Part shown: in pieces, positions 7,998 through 16,183 of the stretch
Layout of the letters: the number at the start of each line of letters is the position of its first letter
Position numbering within the stretch: the stretch's first letter is position 1
NCBI GenBank assembly: GCA_934295165.1
Contig: CAKRAT010000037.1
Span: 1-22,097 of the forward strand
Origin: an uncultured Dorea sp.
GTDB taxonomy: Bacteria > Bacillota > Clostridia > Lachnospirales > Lachnospiraceae
Direction of reading: 5' to 3'
Length of the DNA stretch: 22,097 nt
Translations under genes and position numbers: made by a program
Notes under the pieces: model-generated
Seen by the model: the letters and a program-made list of their open reading frames with translations, nothing else
Databases searched by the model: none
What the model was told of the DNA's origin: nothing

Positions 7998-8873
7998 ATG
8001 GATAAAATGGAATTGAAGGCACTTGGAAAGATCAATCTGGGTCTGGATGTTCTGGGACGGAGAGAGAACGGATATCACGATGTGCGCATGGTGATGCAGA
8101 CGGTATACCTGTACGACCAGATCCGGATGGAAAAGACGAAAAAACCGGGCATAGAGTTGTCGACGAATCTTTTTTATCTGCCTGTGAATGAGAATAACCT
8201 GGCATATCAGGCAGCAGACCTTCTGTTGAAAGAGTTTGATGTAAAAGAGGGCGTGAAGATCACACTGAATAAACATATACCGGTAGCGGCAGGAATGGCG
8301 GGCGGAAGCTCGAATGCGGCAGCGGTACTGTTCGGGATCAACCGTATGTTTTCACTTGGACTTTCACAGAAAGAACTGATGGAAAGAGGCGTGACACTGG
8401 GAGCAGATGTTCCGTACTGTGTTATGCGCGGAACGGTTCTTGCAGAAGGGATCGGAGAGATTCTCACACCGCTTCCGGCATGCCCGAAATGTCATGTTCT
8501 GATCGCAAAACCGCCGGTCAGTGTATCGACAAAACTGGTGTATGAGAAACTGGATTCCCATGAGATTAAGAATCATCCGGATATTGACGGAATCATTGAC
8601 GGGCTACATGCTCAGGATATCACGAAGGTAGCTTCCCGCATGGGAAATGTGCTGGAGAAAGTAACGACCGAAGAATATCCGGTCATTGAACAGATCAAGA
8701 ATGTCATGAAGGAGCAGGGGGCGCTGAATGCTATGATGAGCGGCAGCGGTCCGACAGTATTCGGCCTTTATGAGACGAAAGAAAAAGCCAGAAAAGCAGC
8801 AGCAAAGATAAGAGAACAGCAATTAGCAAAGCAGGTGTATGTGACCGGCATACACAATGCAAGGAGGAAATAA
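7998..8873 (+). CDS. ispE: 4-diphosphocytidyl-2-C-methyl-D-erythritol kinase
   Basis: A GHMP-family kinase that phosphorylates CDP-methylerythritol in the non-mevalonate isoprenoid pathway, which feeds undecaprenyl phosphate and quinones. The 291 residues include KINLGLDVLGRRENGYH near the N-terminus, the ATP loop PVAAGMAGGSSNAA (95-108), Asp137 in GADVPYC, and the C-terminal MSGSGPTVFGL motif. The frame is open ten codons further upstream, but the ATG at 7998 has AAGGAG nine bases before it and gives the standard N-terminus. It sits 35 bases after sipL, and its last codons contain the Shine-Dalgarno of the following gene, so it is embedded in this operon. Confidence 0.96.
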   Translation: MDKMELKALGKINLGLDVLGRRENGYHDVRMVMQTVYLYDQIRMEKTKKPGIELSTNLFYLPVNENNLAYQAADLLLKEFDVKEGVKITLNKHIPVAAGMAGGSSNAAAVLFGINRMFSLGLSQKELMERGVTLGADVPYCVMRGTVLAEGIGEILTPLPACPKCHVLIAKPPVSVSTKLVYEKLDSHEIKNHPDIDGIIDGLHAQDITKVASRMGNVLEKVTTEEYPVIEQIKNVMKEQGALNAMMSGSGPTVFGLYETKEKARKAAAKIREQQLAKQVYVTGIHNARRK

Positions 8874-8875
8874 GC

Positions 8876-9553
8876 ATGGAACCGAATTTTAAAGTAAACA
8901 TGAATGAGTATCTGCCACTTAGAGATGTTGTGTTCAATACTTTGAGACAGGCGATTCTTCGTGGAGAGTTAAAACCGGGAGAAAGACTGATGGAGATCCA
9001 GCTTGCCAATAAACTGGGTGTGAGCCGTACACCGATCCGTGAAGCAATCCGTAAGCTGGAACTGGAAGGACTCGTACTGATGATCCCGAGAAAGGGTGCA
9101 GAAGTAGCGGAGATCACGGAGAAGAATATGCGTGATGTCCTGGAAGTGAGAAAGGCTCTGGAAGAACTGGCAGTACAGCTTGCATGTGAGAAGATCACGG
9201 CAGAAGAGATTGAAGAGATGAAGAAAGCGGCGGAAGATTTCAAGAAGGTCTTAAAGAGCAACGATATCACAGAGATTGCTGAAGCAGATGTACGTTTCCA
9301 CGATATCATTTACATGGCAACGGATAACCAGAAGCTGATCCAGCTGCTGAATAACCTGCGTGAGCAGATGTACCGCTACCGTGTGGAATATCTGAAGCGT
9401 GAAGAAGCACATCCGCAGCTGATCGCAGAACATGCGGCGATTATCGAACATATCAGCAAAGGCGAGAAGAAGGCCGCAACAGATATTATGTGTAAACATA
9501 TCAATAACCAGGTAACGACCGTAATTGATGTGATCCGTACGAAGCAGAGTTAA
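8876..9553 (+). CDS. GntR family (FCD/FadR-type) transcriptional regulator
   Basis: A DNA-binding regulator of 225 residues with an N-terminal winged helix (about 15-80; GVSRTPIREAIRKLELEGLV holds the recognition helix) and a helical C-terminal FCD ligand-binding domain (about 88-215). The domain contains conserved Asp and His positions (DVRFHDIIY, AEHAAIIEHI) that in this family often hold a metal or organic acid. The start ATG is 2 bases after the ispE stop, with AGGAGG inside ispE, so translation is coupled. The effector and targets cannot be read. I recall an FCD-type GntR gene next to ispE in many Clostridia, which suggests a fixed but unexplained link. Confidence 0.93.
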   Translation: MEPNFKVNMNEYLPLRDVVFNTLRQAILRGELKPGERLMEIQLANKLGVSRTPIREAIRKLELEGLVLMIPRKGAEVAEITEKNMRDVLEVRKALEELAVQLACEKITAEEIEEMKKAAEDFKKVLKSNDITEIAEADVRFHDIIYMATDNQKLIQLLNNLREQMYRYRVEYLKREEAHPQLIAEHAAIIEHISKGEKKAATDIMCKHINNQVTTVIDVIRTKQS

Positions 9554-9642
9554 AAAACGAAATTCGTTAAGTTTCATTTAATAAAAAATACACATATGAA
9601 ATATATGAAATCCGGTAAAAATTTATAAAATGTGAGTAGAAT

Positions 9643-9671
9643 GTATAGCTGGGAAACATCGTGTCAAGACT
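9643..9671 (+). promoter_or_regulatory. candidate sigma-F-type promoter ahead of spoIIR
   Basis: GTATA (9643-9647), a 15-base spacer and GTCAAGACTT fit the Bacillus sigma-F pattern (GYWTA, 15-16 bases, GGNRANANTW) with one mismatch in the -10. spoIIR is sigma-F dependent in studied spore-formers. It lies in the 247-base gap between the GntR gene and spoIIR; the remainder of that gap shows nothing clear. Confidence 0.33.
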
Positions 9672-9800
9672 TCCTGTATCAGTAAAAGGTGCTGATCAGA
9701 ATCAGATGTGAATGAATAATCTGAACAATCTGGAAATGAAACAGGAATTACAGTTTGTGCAGTATCCGTGAACTGTAAGATACAGGAAGGAGATACATAG

Positions 9801-10472
9801 ATGAAACGGGAAAGAATTTGCCTGATCCTGGCATGTCTGTTATCATTCGTACTGACAACCGGGATCATGAACCGGCGCATGGAAGTGGTCCATGCGGAAG
9901 TCACAGAGACACAGAAGTCACTGGCAAAGGAAGTATTACGCTTTCATGTGATCGCGGAAAGTGACAGCGCGGAAGATCAGAGAATTAAGTTACACGTGCG
10001 GGATGCAGTGCTCTGTTATATGAAACTGCATATGTCGGAAGCAGAGCGTAAAAGTGCACATTCAACAAAAGCCTGGGTGAAAAAACACCAGAAAGAACTG
10101 GTGAAGACGGCCGATAAAGTGTTGAAAAAAGAAGACGTATCATACCGGGCACAAGCAGAGGTGACGACCTGTTATTTCCCGGATAAACGTTACGGTGATA
10201 TCATATTTCCGGAAGGGGATTATGAGGCACTGAGGATTACGCTGGGAAGCGGGAACGGACATAACTGGTGGTGTGTGTTGTATCCAAGCCTGTGCTTTAC
10301 CAATGCGACCTGTGCGGTGGTAGATGAAGACGGAAAGAAAGAACTGAAGGAAGCACTCAGCGCAGAAGAATATGAAATGGTAACCGCCACTTCAGAATTT
10401 AAGATAAAATGGTTTTTCTTCGGAAATTCAGATAAGAATCCGGAGAAAGAGCATACAAAGGAGTCAGACTAA
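9801..10472 (+). CDS. spoIIR: stage II sporulation protein R
   Basis: SpoIIR is made in the forespore and secreted into the intermembrane space, where it triggers SpoIIGA to process pro-sigma-E in the mother cell. The 223-residue product has an N-terminal hydrophobic export segment (about 6-22), then the family signatures LRFHVIAESDSAEDQRIKL and VRDAVL, and later FPDKRYGDIIFPEGDYEALRI and NWWCVLYPSLCF. Length is typical. GAAGGAGA lies about 8 bases before the ATG. It is 2 bases from the downstream thioesterase gene and so forms a pair with it. It ends with a lysine- and glutamate-rich tail outside the conserved region. A candidate sigma-F promoter lies upstream. Confidence 0.96.
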   Translation: MKRERICLILACLLSFVLTTGIMNRRMEVVHAEVTETQKSLAKEVLRFHVIAESDSAEDQRIKLHVRDAVLCYMKLHMSEAERKSAHSTKAWVKKHQKELVKTADKVLKKEDVSYRAQAEVTTCYFPDKRYGDIIFPEGDYEALRITLGSGNGHNWWCVLYPSLCFTNATCAVVDEDGKKELKEALSAEEYEMVTATSEFKIKWFFFGNSDKNPEKEHTKESD

Positions 10473-10474
10473 TC

Positions 10475-11194
10475 ATGAGAGACAATCAGTATACAGTAGA
10501 CGGAAGAATCCGGTTCAGTGAAGTGGACCATACCAGAAGAATTACGCTGCCGGGCATCGTGAATTATTTTCAGGACTGCAGCACATTTCAGTCGGAAGAC
10601 CTCGGACTGGGAATCGTGCATTGCAGTGAACGGAAAAGAGCCTGGATCTTATCCTCCTGGCAGGTAGTCGTAGAACGCTATCCGGAGATGGGAGAGAAGA
10701 TACAGACCAGTACATGGGCGACCGATTTTAACGGATTGTTCGGAGAACGTAATTTCTGTATGACGGATGAAGAAGGAAATGATGTGGCGTATGCAAATTC
10801 TCTGTGGGTATACATGGATATGGAGAAGGGACGTCCGTCAAAGCCGGAAGAGTCGGAGATCGTTCCGTACGGAGTCGGAGATCCATATGAGATGGAATAT
10901 GAATCCAGAAAGATCCCGCTTCCGAAAGAGACAGAAGCACTGGAGAGCTTTTCGGTGCGCAGATATCATATCGACACGAATGAACATGTCAACAACTGCC
11001 AGTATGTGCAGATGGCACTGGAGTCACTTCCGAAGGATAAAGAAGTACGGCAGATGCGTGTGGAATATAAAAAATCAGCAGTCTATGGCGATGTGATCTA
11101 TCCAAGAATTGCGGTAGAAGATGACAGAACAGTCGTAGAACTGTGTAATGAAAATGCGAAGCCGTATGCAGTGATCGAATTTAAATTCGTGTAA
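10475..11194 (+). CDS. acyl-ACP thioesterase (FatA/FatB-like)
   Basis: Hydrolyses acyl-acyl carrier protein to free fatty acid in the cytoplasm. The 239 residues form the double hotdog layout of the family: the first half carries SEVDHTRRITLPGIVNYFQD, the second half DTNEHVNNCQYV (about 167-178), which includes the Asp-x-Asn-x-His pattern of catalytic residues. Bacterial members of this family exist in Clostridia and often make medium-chain products, but chain length cannot be predicted. The ATG is two bases after the spoIIR stop, with AAAGGAG at the end of spoIIR. It is therefore likely cotranscribed with a sporulation gene, though an internal promoter cannot be excluded. Confidence 0.92.
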   Translation: MRDNQYTVDGRIRFSEVDHTRRITLPGIVNYFQDCSTFQSEDLGLGIVHCSERKRAWILSSWQVVVERYPEMGEKIQTSTWATDFNGLFGERNFCMTDEEGNDVAYANSLWVYMDMEKGRPSKPEESEIVPYGVGDPYEMEYESRKIPLPKETEALESFSVRRYHIDTNEHVNNCQYVQMALESLPKDKEVRQMRVEYKKSAVYGDVIYPRIAVEDDRTVVELCNENAKPYAVIEFKFV

Positions 11195-11199
11195 GTACA

Positions 11200-11228
11200 T
11201 TGCATTTTATTATAGAGTTCTATATAGT
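11200..11228 (+). promoter_or_regulatory. sigma-A promoter of the cvfB-like gene with overlapping inverted repeat
   Basis: TTGCAT (11200-11205), 17-base spacer, TATAGT (11223-11228). A perfect inverted repeat GTTCTA-N5-TAGAAC spans 11217-11233 and covers the -10, so it could be an operator or a small hairpin at the start of the transcript. The leader up to the start codon is about 90 bases. Confidence 0.65.
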
Positions 11229-11324
11229 AGAACAGCGGATATGATGCAGACAGTGACCGTTATATATCACGATAAACAGTATAGAAGACACAATGGAAAC
11301 AGAGAGAAAACAGAGAGGAAACAT

Positions 11325-12164
11325 ATGGGATTAACAGATTATTTGGGAAAGAAAAGAAGATTGATGATCGTCAAAGAAGTAGAGTTCGGAGTCTATCTTG
11401 GAAATAAAGATGACAAAGTACTGCTTCCGAAAAAACAGGTACCGAAAGACGTAGAAGTCGGTGATCCGGTAGAAGTATTCTTATACAAAGATTCATCCGA
11501 CCGTCTGATCGCGACGACACAGGAGCCGAAGATCACACTGGATGAGCTGGCTGTACTGAAGGTGGCAGACACAGGAAGAATCGGTGCATTCCTTGACTGG
11601 GGACTGGAGAAAGATCTTCTCCTTCCATTCAAAGAGCAGACTGCAAAAGTGAAAAAGGGAGACGAAGTTCTGGTTGCACTTTATGTGGACAAATCCGGAA
11701 GACTCTGTGCAACAATGAAAGTATACGAAAAGCTCCGTACAGATTCTCCGTATAAAAAAGACGACCATGTAGAAGGAATCATTTACGAGACAAGTGATAA
11801 CTTCGGAGTATTTGTGGCAGTTGATAACTGTTACAGTGCGCTGATTCCGAAGAGAGAAGCATTTGGCAAGTTAAGAGTCGGAGACCGTGTATCTGCCAGA
11901 GTCCTGAAAGTAAGAGAAGACGGAAAGCTTGATTTAAGTGTCAGAGAGAAAGCATTTCTTCAGATGGATGCCGATGCGGCACTGATTATGAAACGCATGG
12001 AAGAATATGGCGGAAAGCTTCCATTTACCGATAAAGCCGATCCGGAACTGATCAGGCAGGAATTCGGATTAAGCAAAAATGCATTCAAACGTGCCGTAGG
12101 AAGACTTCTTAAAGAAAGACGTATAAAAATTTCTGAAAAGAATATTGAAATGAAAAAGAAATAG
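11325..12164 (+). CDS. cvfB: S1-domain RNA-binding protein, CvfB/YitL family
   Basis: A cytoplasmic RNA-binding protein; the Staphylococcus aureus CvfB affects virulence gene expression and the Bacillus counterpart is YitL. The 279 residues hold three consecutive OB/S1-like modules (about 5-65, 70-130 and 140-215; for example GVYLGNKDDKVLLPKKQVP, then GAFLDWGLEKDLLLPF, then GVFVAVDNCYSALIPK) followed by a winged-helix domain at about 225-275, matching the family layout. The frame is open 28 codons further upstream, but that part is leader; the ATG at 11325 follows AGAGG by 6 bases and gives MGLTDYLGKK. It has its own promoter and is not coupled to the thioesterase. Confidence 0.9.
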   Translation: MGLTDYLGKKRRLMIVKEVEFGVYLGNKDDKVLLPKKQVPKDVEVGDPVEVFLYKDSSDRLIATTQEPKITLDELAVLKVADTGRIGAFLDWGLEKDLLLPFKEQTAKVKKGDEVLVALYVDKSGRLCATMKVYEKLRTDSPYKKDDHVEGIIYETSDNFGVFVAVDNCYSALIPKREAFGKLRVGDRVSARVLKVREDGKLDLSVREKAFLQMDADAALIMKRMEEYGGKLPFTDKADPELIRQEFGLSKNAFKRAVGRLLKERRIKISEKNIEMKKK

Positions 12165-12172
12165 GGTATAAT
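12145..12172 (+). promoter_or_regulatory. promoter of the 80-residue protein gene
   Basis: TTGAAA (12145-12150), a 16-base spacer and a perfect TATAAT (12167-12172). It overlaps the last codons of the cvfB-like gene. Confidence 0.75.
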
Positions 12173-12211
12173 AAAGACGATGAAGATAAGAAGAGAAAAG
12201 GAGAATGAGAA

Positions 12212-12454
12212 ATGAAAGTACAGAATATTACAGATATAGAAGGATTTTTCAAAGTTGTTGATTCTTGTGAAGGAAAAGTTGAACTTGTAACAGGCGAAGG
12301 TGACAGACTGAACTTAAAATCAAAATTATCTCAGTATGTATCCATGGCTAATATCTTCTCTAATGGAGAGATTCCGGAACTGGAAATCGTTGCTCATGAG
12401 CCACAGGATATTGATAAACTTGTAAAATTCATGTTTGTCGGAGCAGGCAAATAA
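12212..12454 (+). CDS. conserved small protein of unknown function (80 aa)
   Basis: An 80-residue protein with no signal peptide or membrane segment: MKVQNITDIEGFFKVVDSC at the start, then VELVTGEGDRLNLKSKLSQY and a hydrophobic end (VKFMFVGAGK). AAGGAG lies 8 bases before the ATG. It has its own promoter and an immediate terminator, so it is a monocistronic, probably well expressed unit. I recall near-identical proteins in many Lachnospiraceae that databases sometimes label polyA polymerase; the length and lack of nucleotidyltransferase motifs make that label wrong. Its function is unknown. Confidence 0.85.
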   Translation: MKVQNITDIEGFFKVVDSCEGKVELVTGEGDRLNLKSKLSQYVSMANIFSNGEIPELEIVAHEPQDIDKLVKFMFVGAGK

Positions 12455-12480
12455 GACTGAGACGAACAGTGATATTCGAA

Positions 12481-12511
12481 AGGGTGTTCCCTGAAGGGGG
12501 CACCTTTTTTT
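12481..12511 (+). terminator. Rho-independent terminator after the 80-residue protein gene
   Basis: AGGGTGTTCC, a short CTGAA-type loop, and GGGGGCACCT followed by a T-run (12505-12511). The stem pairs with one bulged G and two G-U pairs. Confidence 0.85.
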
Positions 12512-12626
12512 ATCATTGTGGCAGGTCCTTTATGTAGTTTATATAGATTGTATATAGGAGAATTATAGATAGAAGAAGCTGATGAAAGCAGGTTCTTTAG
12601 AGAGTACAATAGGAAGGGAGAAAGAT

Positions 12627-15600
12627 ATGAGCTTTGCACATCTTCATGTCCATACAGAATACAGTCTGTTGGATGGATCGAATAAAATTAAAGAATGTGT
12701 AGCCAGGGTAAAAGAACTCGGGATGAACAGTGTGGCGATCACGGATCACGGCGTGATGTACGGTGTGATTGATTTTTACCGTGCGGCAAGGGCAGCAGGG
12801 ATCAAGCCGGTTCTTGGATGCGAGGTCTATGTTGCACCGGGATCCAGATTCGATAAAGAAGCTGTCGGAAGCGGTGATGACAGGTATTATCATCTGGTGC
12901 TTCTGGCGGAAAATGATCTGGGATACCATAACCTCATGAAGATCGTTTCCAGAGGATTTACGGAAGGCTATTACTATAAACCAAGAGTAGATCTGGAAGT
13001 ACTGCAGGAATTCCATGAAGGAATTATTGCACTCAGTGCATGTCTTGCCGGTGAGGTACAGAAGAATATCTTACGTGGTATGTATGAAGAAGGAAAGGCA
13101 GCAGCTCTCCGGTATCAGGATATTTTCGGAAAGGGGAATTTCTTCCTGGAACTGCAGGACCACGGAATGCAGGAACAGCAGATCGTGAACCAGTCACTGC
13201 TGCGGATGGCACAGGAGACGGGGATCGAGCTGGTTGCGACGAACGATGTGCACTATACTTACGCAGAAGACGTAAAACCGCATGATATCCTGCTGTGTAT
13301 CCAGACCGGTAAGAAACTGGCGGATGAAGACCGTATGCGTTATGAGGGCGGTCAGTATTATATTAAGTCGGAAGAAGAGATGAAGCAGTTATTCCCATAT
13401 GCGCTGCAGGCACTGGAGAATACGCAGAAGATCGCAGACCGCTGTAATGTGGAGATCGAATTCGGTGTTACGAAATTACCGAAGTATGATGTGCCGGAAG
13501 GATATACTTCATGGGAATACCTGAATAAACTTTGTTTTGACGGTCTGAAAGAACGCTATCCGGACGGGGATGAATCTCTGAGAGAGCGTCTGGAATATGA
13601 ATTGTCGATTATCAAATCCATGGGATATGTGGATTATTTCCTGATCGTGTGGGACTTCATCAATTATGCGAGAACACAGGGAATTAAAGTCGGACCGGGA
13701 CGAGGTTCTGCGGCCGGAAGTATTGTATCGTACTGTTTGGGAATCACAAGTATCGATCCGGTTAAGTACCAGCTGCTGTTTGAACGATTCCTGAATCCGG
13801 AACGAGTATCTATGCCAGATATTGATGTGGACTTCTGCTTCGAAAGACGGCAGGAAGTTATTGACTATGTAGGGAGAAAATACGGCGCAGACCGGGTGGT
13901 ACAGATCGTAACCTTCGGTACGATGGCGGCCCGTGGAGTCATCCGTGACGTAGGGCGTGTCATGGATCTCCCATATGCGTTCGTAGACAGCATTGCGAAG
14001 ATGGTGCCGGCAGAGCTGAATATTACGCTTGATAAGGCTCTTAAGATGAACCCGGAGTTCCGAAAATTATACGAAGAAGATGAACAGGTCAAAGAACTCA
14101 TCGATATGTCAGGAAGGCTGGAAGGTCTTCCAAGACATACATCTATGCATGCGGCAGGAGTTGTGATTGGTCAGCGTGCGATTGAAGAATTTGTGCCATT
14201 GTCCCTTGGATCGGACGGTTCGGTGACAACACAGTTCACGATGACGACACTGGAAGAACTGGGACTTCTGAAGATGGACTTCCTGGGTCTGCGAACCCTG
14301 ACTGTAATACAGGATGCAGAGCGTCTGGCAAGTATCAGCAGCGGCAAGACGATCGATATTAATAAAATAGATTATGATGACAAAGCGGTACTGGCTTCGA
14401 TCGGAACAGGAAAGACAGACGGTATCTTCCAGCTTGAAAGTGCCGGAATGAAGAACTTCATGAAAGAACTGAAACCGCAGAATCTGGAAGACATTATCGC
14501 CGGTATCTCCTTATACCGTCCGGGCCCGATGGATTTCATCCCGCAGTACATCAAGGGAAAGAATAACCCGGAGAGCATCACATATGACTGCCCGCAGCTG
14601 GAACCAATTCTGGCACCGACTTACGGCTGTATCGTATATCAGGAACAGGTTATGCAGATCGTGCGTGATCTGGCGGGATATACACTTGGACGAAGCGATC
14701 TTCTGCGAAGGGCTATGTCAAAGAAAAAGGGCAGTGTCATGCAGAAAGAGCGCCAGAATTTCGTTTACGGGAATCCGGAAGAAGGGGTACCGGGCTGTAT
14801 CGCCAACGGAATTGATGAGAAGACGGCGAATAAGATCTATGATGAAATGATCGATTTTGCCAAATATGCATTTAACAAATCACATGCGGCAGCCTATGCA
14901 GTAGTATCATATCAGACGGCCTGGTTAAAATATTACTATCCGGTAGAATTTATGGCGGCACTTATGACTTCTGTAATCGATAATCCGGGCAAGGTATCAG
15001 AATATATTTACAGCTGCAGACAGATGGGAATCCAGATCCTTCCGCCGGATATTAACAAAGGCGGGGGAAGCTTCTCGGTTGACAGCGGTAATATCCGTTA
15101 CGGTCTGGCGGCGATCAAGAGTATCGGAAAACCGGTGATCGAGTCGATCATCCAGGAAAGAAAGAATGGCGGAGAGTTCAGCAACCTGAAAGACTTTATC
15201 GAGCGTCTGTCAGGGAAAGAAGTCAATAAGCGTACGATCGAAAGCTTTATCAAATCTGGTGCATTTGACAGTCTGGGCGGTACAAGGAAGCAGTTCATGG
15301 TAGTTTATGTGCAGATTCTGGATCAGGTGAACCGGGAACGGAAATATTCCATGACCGGACAGCTGTCGTTATTCGATATTGTAAGTGATGAGCAGAAAGC
15401 GGAATTCGACATACCACTTCCGGATGTGGGGGAATATGAAAAAGAAACAAAACTTGCATTCGAAAAAGAAGTACTGGGTGTGTACTTAAGCGGTCATCCG
15501 CTGGAAGACTATGAAGAAAAATGGAAAAAAAATATTTCCAGAACAACATTGGATTTCCAGCTGGATGATGAGACTGGAAGAACGAAGGTACATGACGGTG

Positions 15601-16103
15601 CAAAAGAGATTGTCGGCGGAATGATCACCAACAAGACAATCAAATATACCAAGACAAATAAGGTAATGGCATTTATCACACTGGAAGATCTGGTGGGATC
15701 GGTGGAAGTAGTGATCTTCCCGGGAGATTTTGAAAAAAACCAGATGTATCTGAATGAGGAAGCCAAGGTATTTATCAAAGGGCGTGTATCGGAGGAGGAC
15801 GATGCACCGAGTAAACTAATCTGCGAACAGGTGATTCCATTTGACAAGACGAAGAAGGAATTATGGCTTCAGTATCCGGATAAAGCGACGTATCTTCAGC
15901 AGGAAGGAATGCTCCAGGATATATTGAAGGTATCTGAAGGAACGGATGAAGTTGTCATCTATTGCCGGAAAGAAAAAGCAGTAAAACGTCTGGCAAAGGG
16001 CTGGAATGTGACCGTAGATTCGGTGTTGTTGAGCAGATTGACGAATTATCTGGGGGAAACTTGTGTAAAAGTTATGGAAAAACCCATTGAAAGCGTGCAC
16101 TAA
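12627..16103 (+). CDS. dnaE: DNA polymerase III alpha subunit (DnaE)
   Basis: The replicative polymerase catalytic subunit. The 1158-residue product begins with the PHP domain (HLHVHTEYSLLDG, then AITDHGVMYGVIDFY). The palm follows with PDIDVDF giving catalytic Asp400 and Asp402 (Asp398 also in the motif), and Asp551 in KMDFLGL. After the fingers and beta-binding region it ends with an OB-fold module (about 1000-1070, VGGMITNKTIKYTKTNKVMAF). This is the DnaE1-type layout; Firmicutes also have PolC, which is elsewhere. The open frame extends 15 codons upstream to an ATG at 12582, but the ATG at 12627 has a GGGAG Shine-Dalgarno and gives the usual MSFAHLHVHTEYS start. No clear promoter stands out; TATATA-like boxes lie at about 12540-12560. 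Confidence 0.97.
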   Translation: MSFAHLHVHTEYSLLDGSNKIKECVARVKELGMNSVAITDHGVMYGVIDFYRAARAAGIKPVLGCEVYVAPGSRFDKEAVGSGDDRYYHLVLLAENDLGYHNLMKIVSRGFTEGYYYKPRVDLEVLQEFHEGIIALSACLAGEVQKNILRGMYEEGKAAALRYQDIFGKGNFFLELQDHGMQEQQIVNQSLLRMAQETGIELVATNDVHYTYAEDVKPHDILLCIQTGKKLADEDRMRYEGGQYYIKSEEEMKQLFPYALQALENTQKIADRCNVEIEFGVTKLPKYDVPEGYTSWEYLNKLCFDGLKERYPDGDESLRERLEYELSIIKSMGYVDYFLIVWDFINYARTQGIKVGPGRGSAAGSIVSYCLGITSIDPVKYQLLFERFLNPERVSMPDIDVDFCFERRQEVIDYVGRKYGADRVVQIVTFGTMAARGVIRDVGRVMDLPYAFVDSIAKMVPAELNITLDKALKMNPEFRKLYEEDEQVKELIDMSGRLEGLPRHTSMHAAGVVIGQRAIEEFVPLSLGSDGSVTTQFTMTTLEELGLLKMDFLGLRTLTVIQDAERLASISSGKTIDINKIDYDDKAVLASIGTGKTDGIFQLESAGMKNFMKELKPQNLEDIIAGISLYRPGPMDFIPQYIKGKNNPESITYDCPQLEPILAPTYGCIVYQEQVMQIVRDLAGYTLGRSDLLRRAMSKKKGSVMQKERQNFVYGNPEEGVPGCIANGIDEKTANKIYDEMIDFAKYAFNKSHAAAYAVVSYQTAWLKYYYPVEFMAALMTSVIDNPGKVSEYIYSCRQMGIQILPPDINKGGGSFSVDSGNIRYGLAAIKSIGKPVIESIIQERKNGGEFSNLKDFIERLSGKEVNKRTIESFIKSGAFDSLGGTRKQFMVVYVQILDQVNRERKYSMTGQLSLFDIVSDEQKAEFDIPLPDVGEYEKETKLAFEKEVLGVYLSGHPLEDYEEKWKKNISRTTLDFQLDDETGRTKVHDGAKEIVGGMITNKTIKYTKTNKVMAFITLEDLVGSVEVVIFPGDFEKNQMYLNEEAKVFIKGRVSEEDDAPSKLICEQVIPFDKTKKELWLQYPDKATYLQQEGMLQDILKVSEGTDEVVIYCRKEKAVKRLAKGWNVTVDSVLLSRLTNYLGETCVKVMEKPIESVH

Positions 16104-16115
16104 TTCATGTACAAT
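16087..16115 (+). promoter_or_regulatory. sigma-A promoter of pfkA
   Basis: TTGAAA (16087-16092), a 17-base spacer, TACAAT (16110-16115), straddling the dnaE stop codon at 16101-16103. It allows pfkA to be expressed separately from dnaE. Confidence 0.8.
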
Positions 16116-16183
16116 ATCATCGGAGAGAAATGATAATGGTTAGAAGATAATTGGAACAAACTAATACAATGGAGGAATGAATC

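Noticed and set aside
9555..9570. Short ACGAA/TTCGT repeat after the GntR gene as a terminator
   Set aside because: The loop would be one base and the stem too weak; no T-run follows directly.
11176..11189. Perfect palindrome CGAATTTAAATTCG at the end of the thioesterase gene
   Set aside because: No loop and no T-run, inside coding sequence; probably chance in A/T-rich DNA.
11393..11768. Antisense open frames inside the cvfB-like gene and in other genes such as ispE and dnaE
   Set aside because: They mirror the codon pattern of the real genes, lack ribosome binding sites and show no protein-like motifs.
12582..12626. Upstream ATG for dnaE
   Set aside because: The extra 15 residues precede the conserved DnaE N-terminus, and the ATG at 12627 has its own Shine-Dalgarno.
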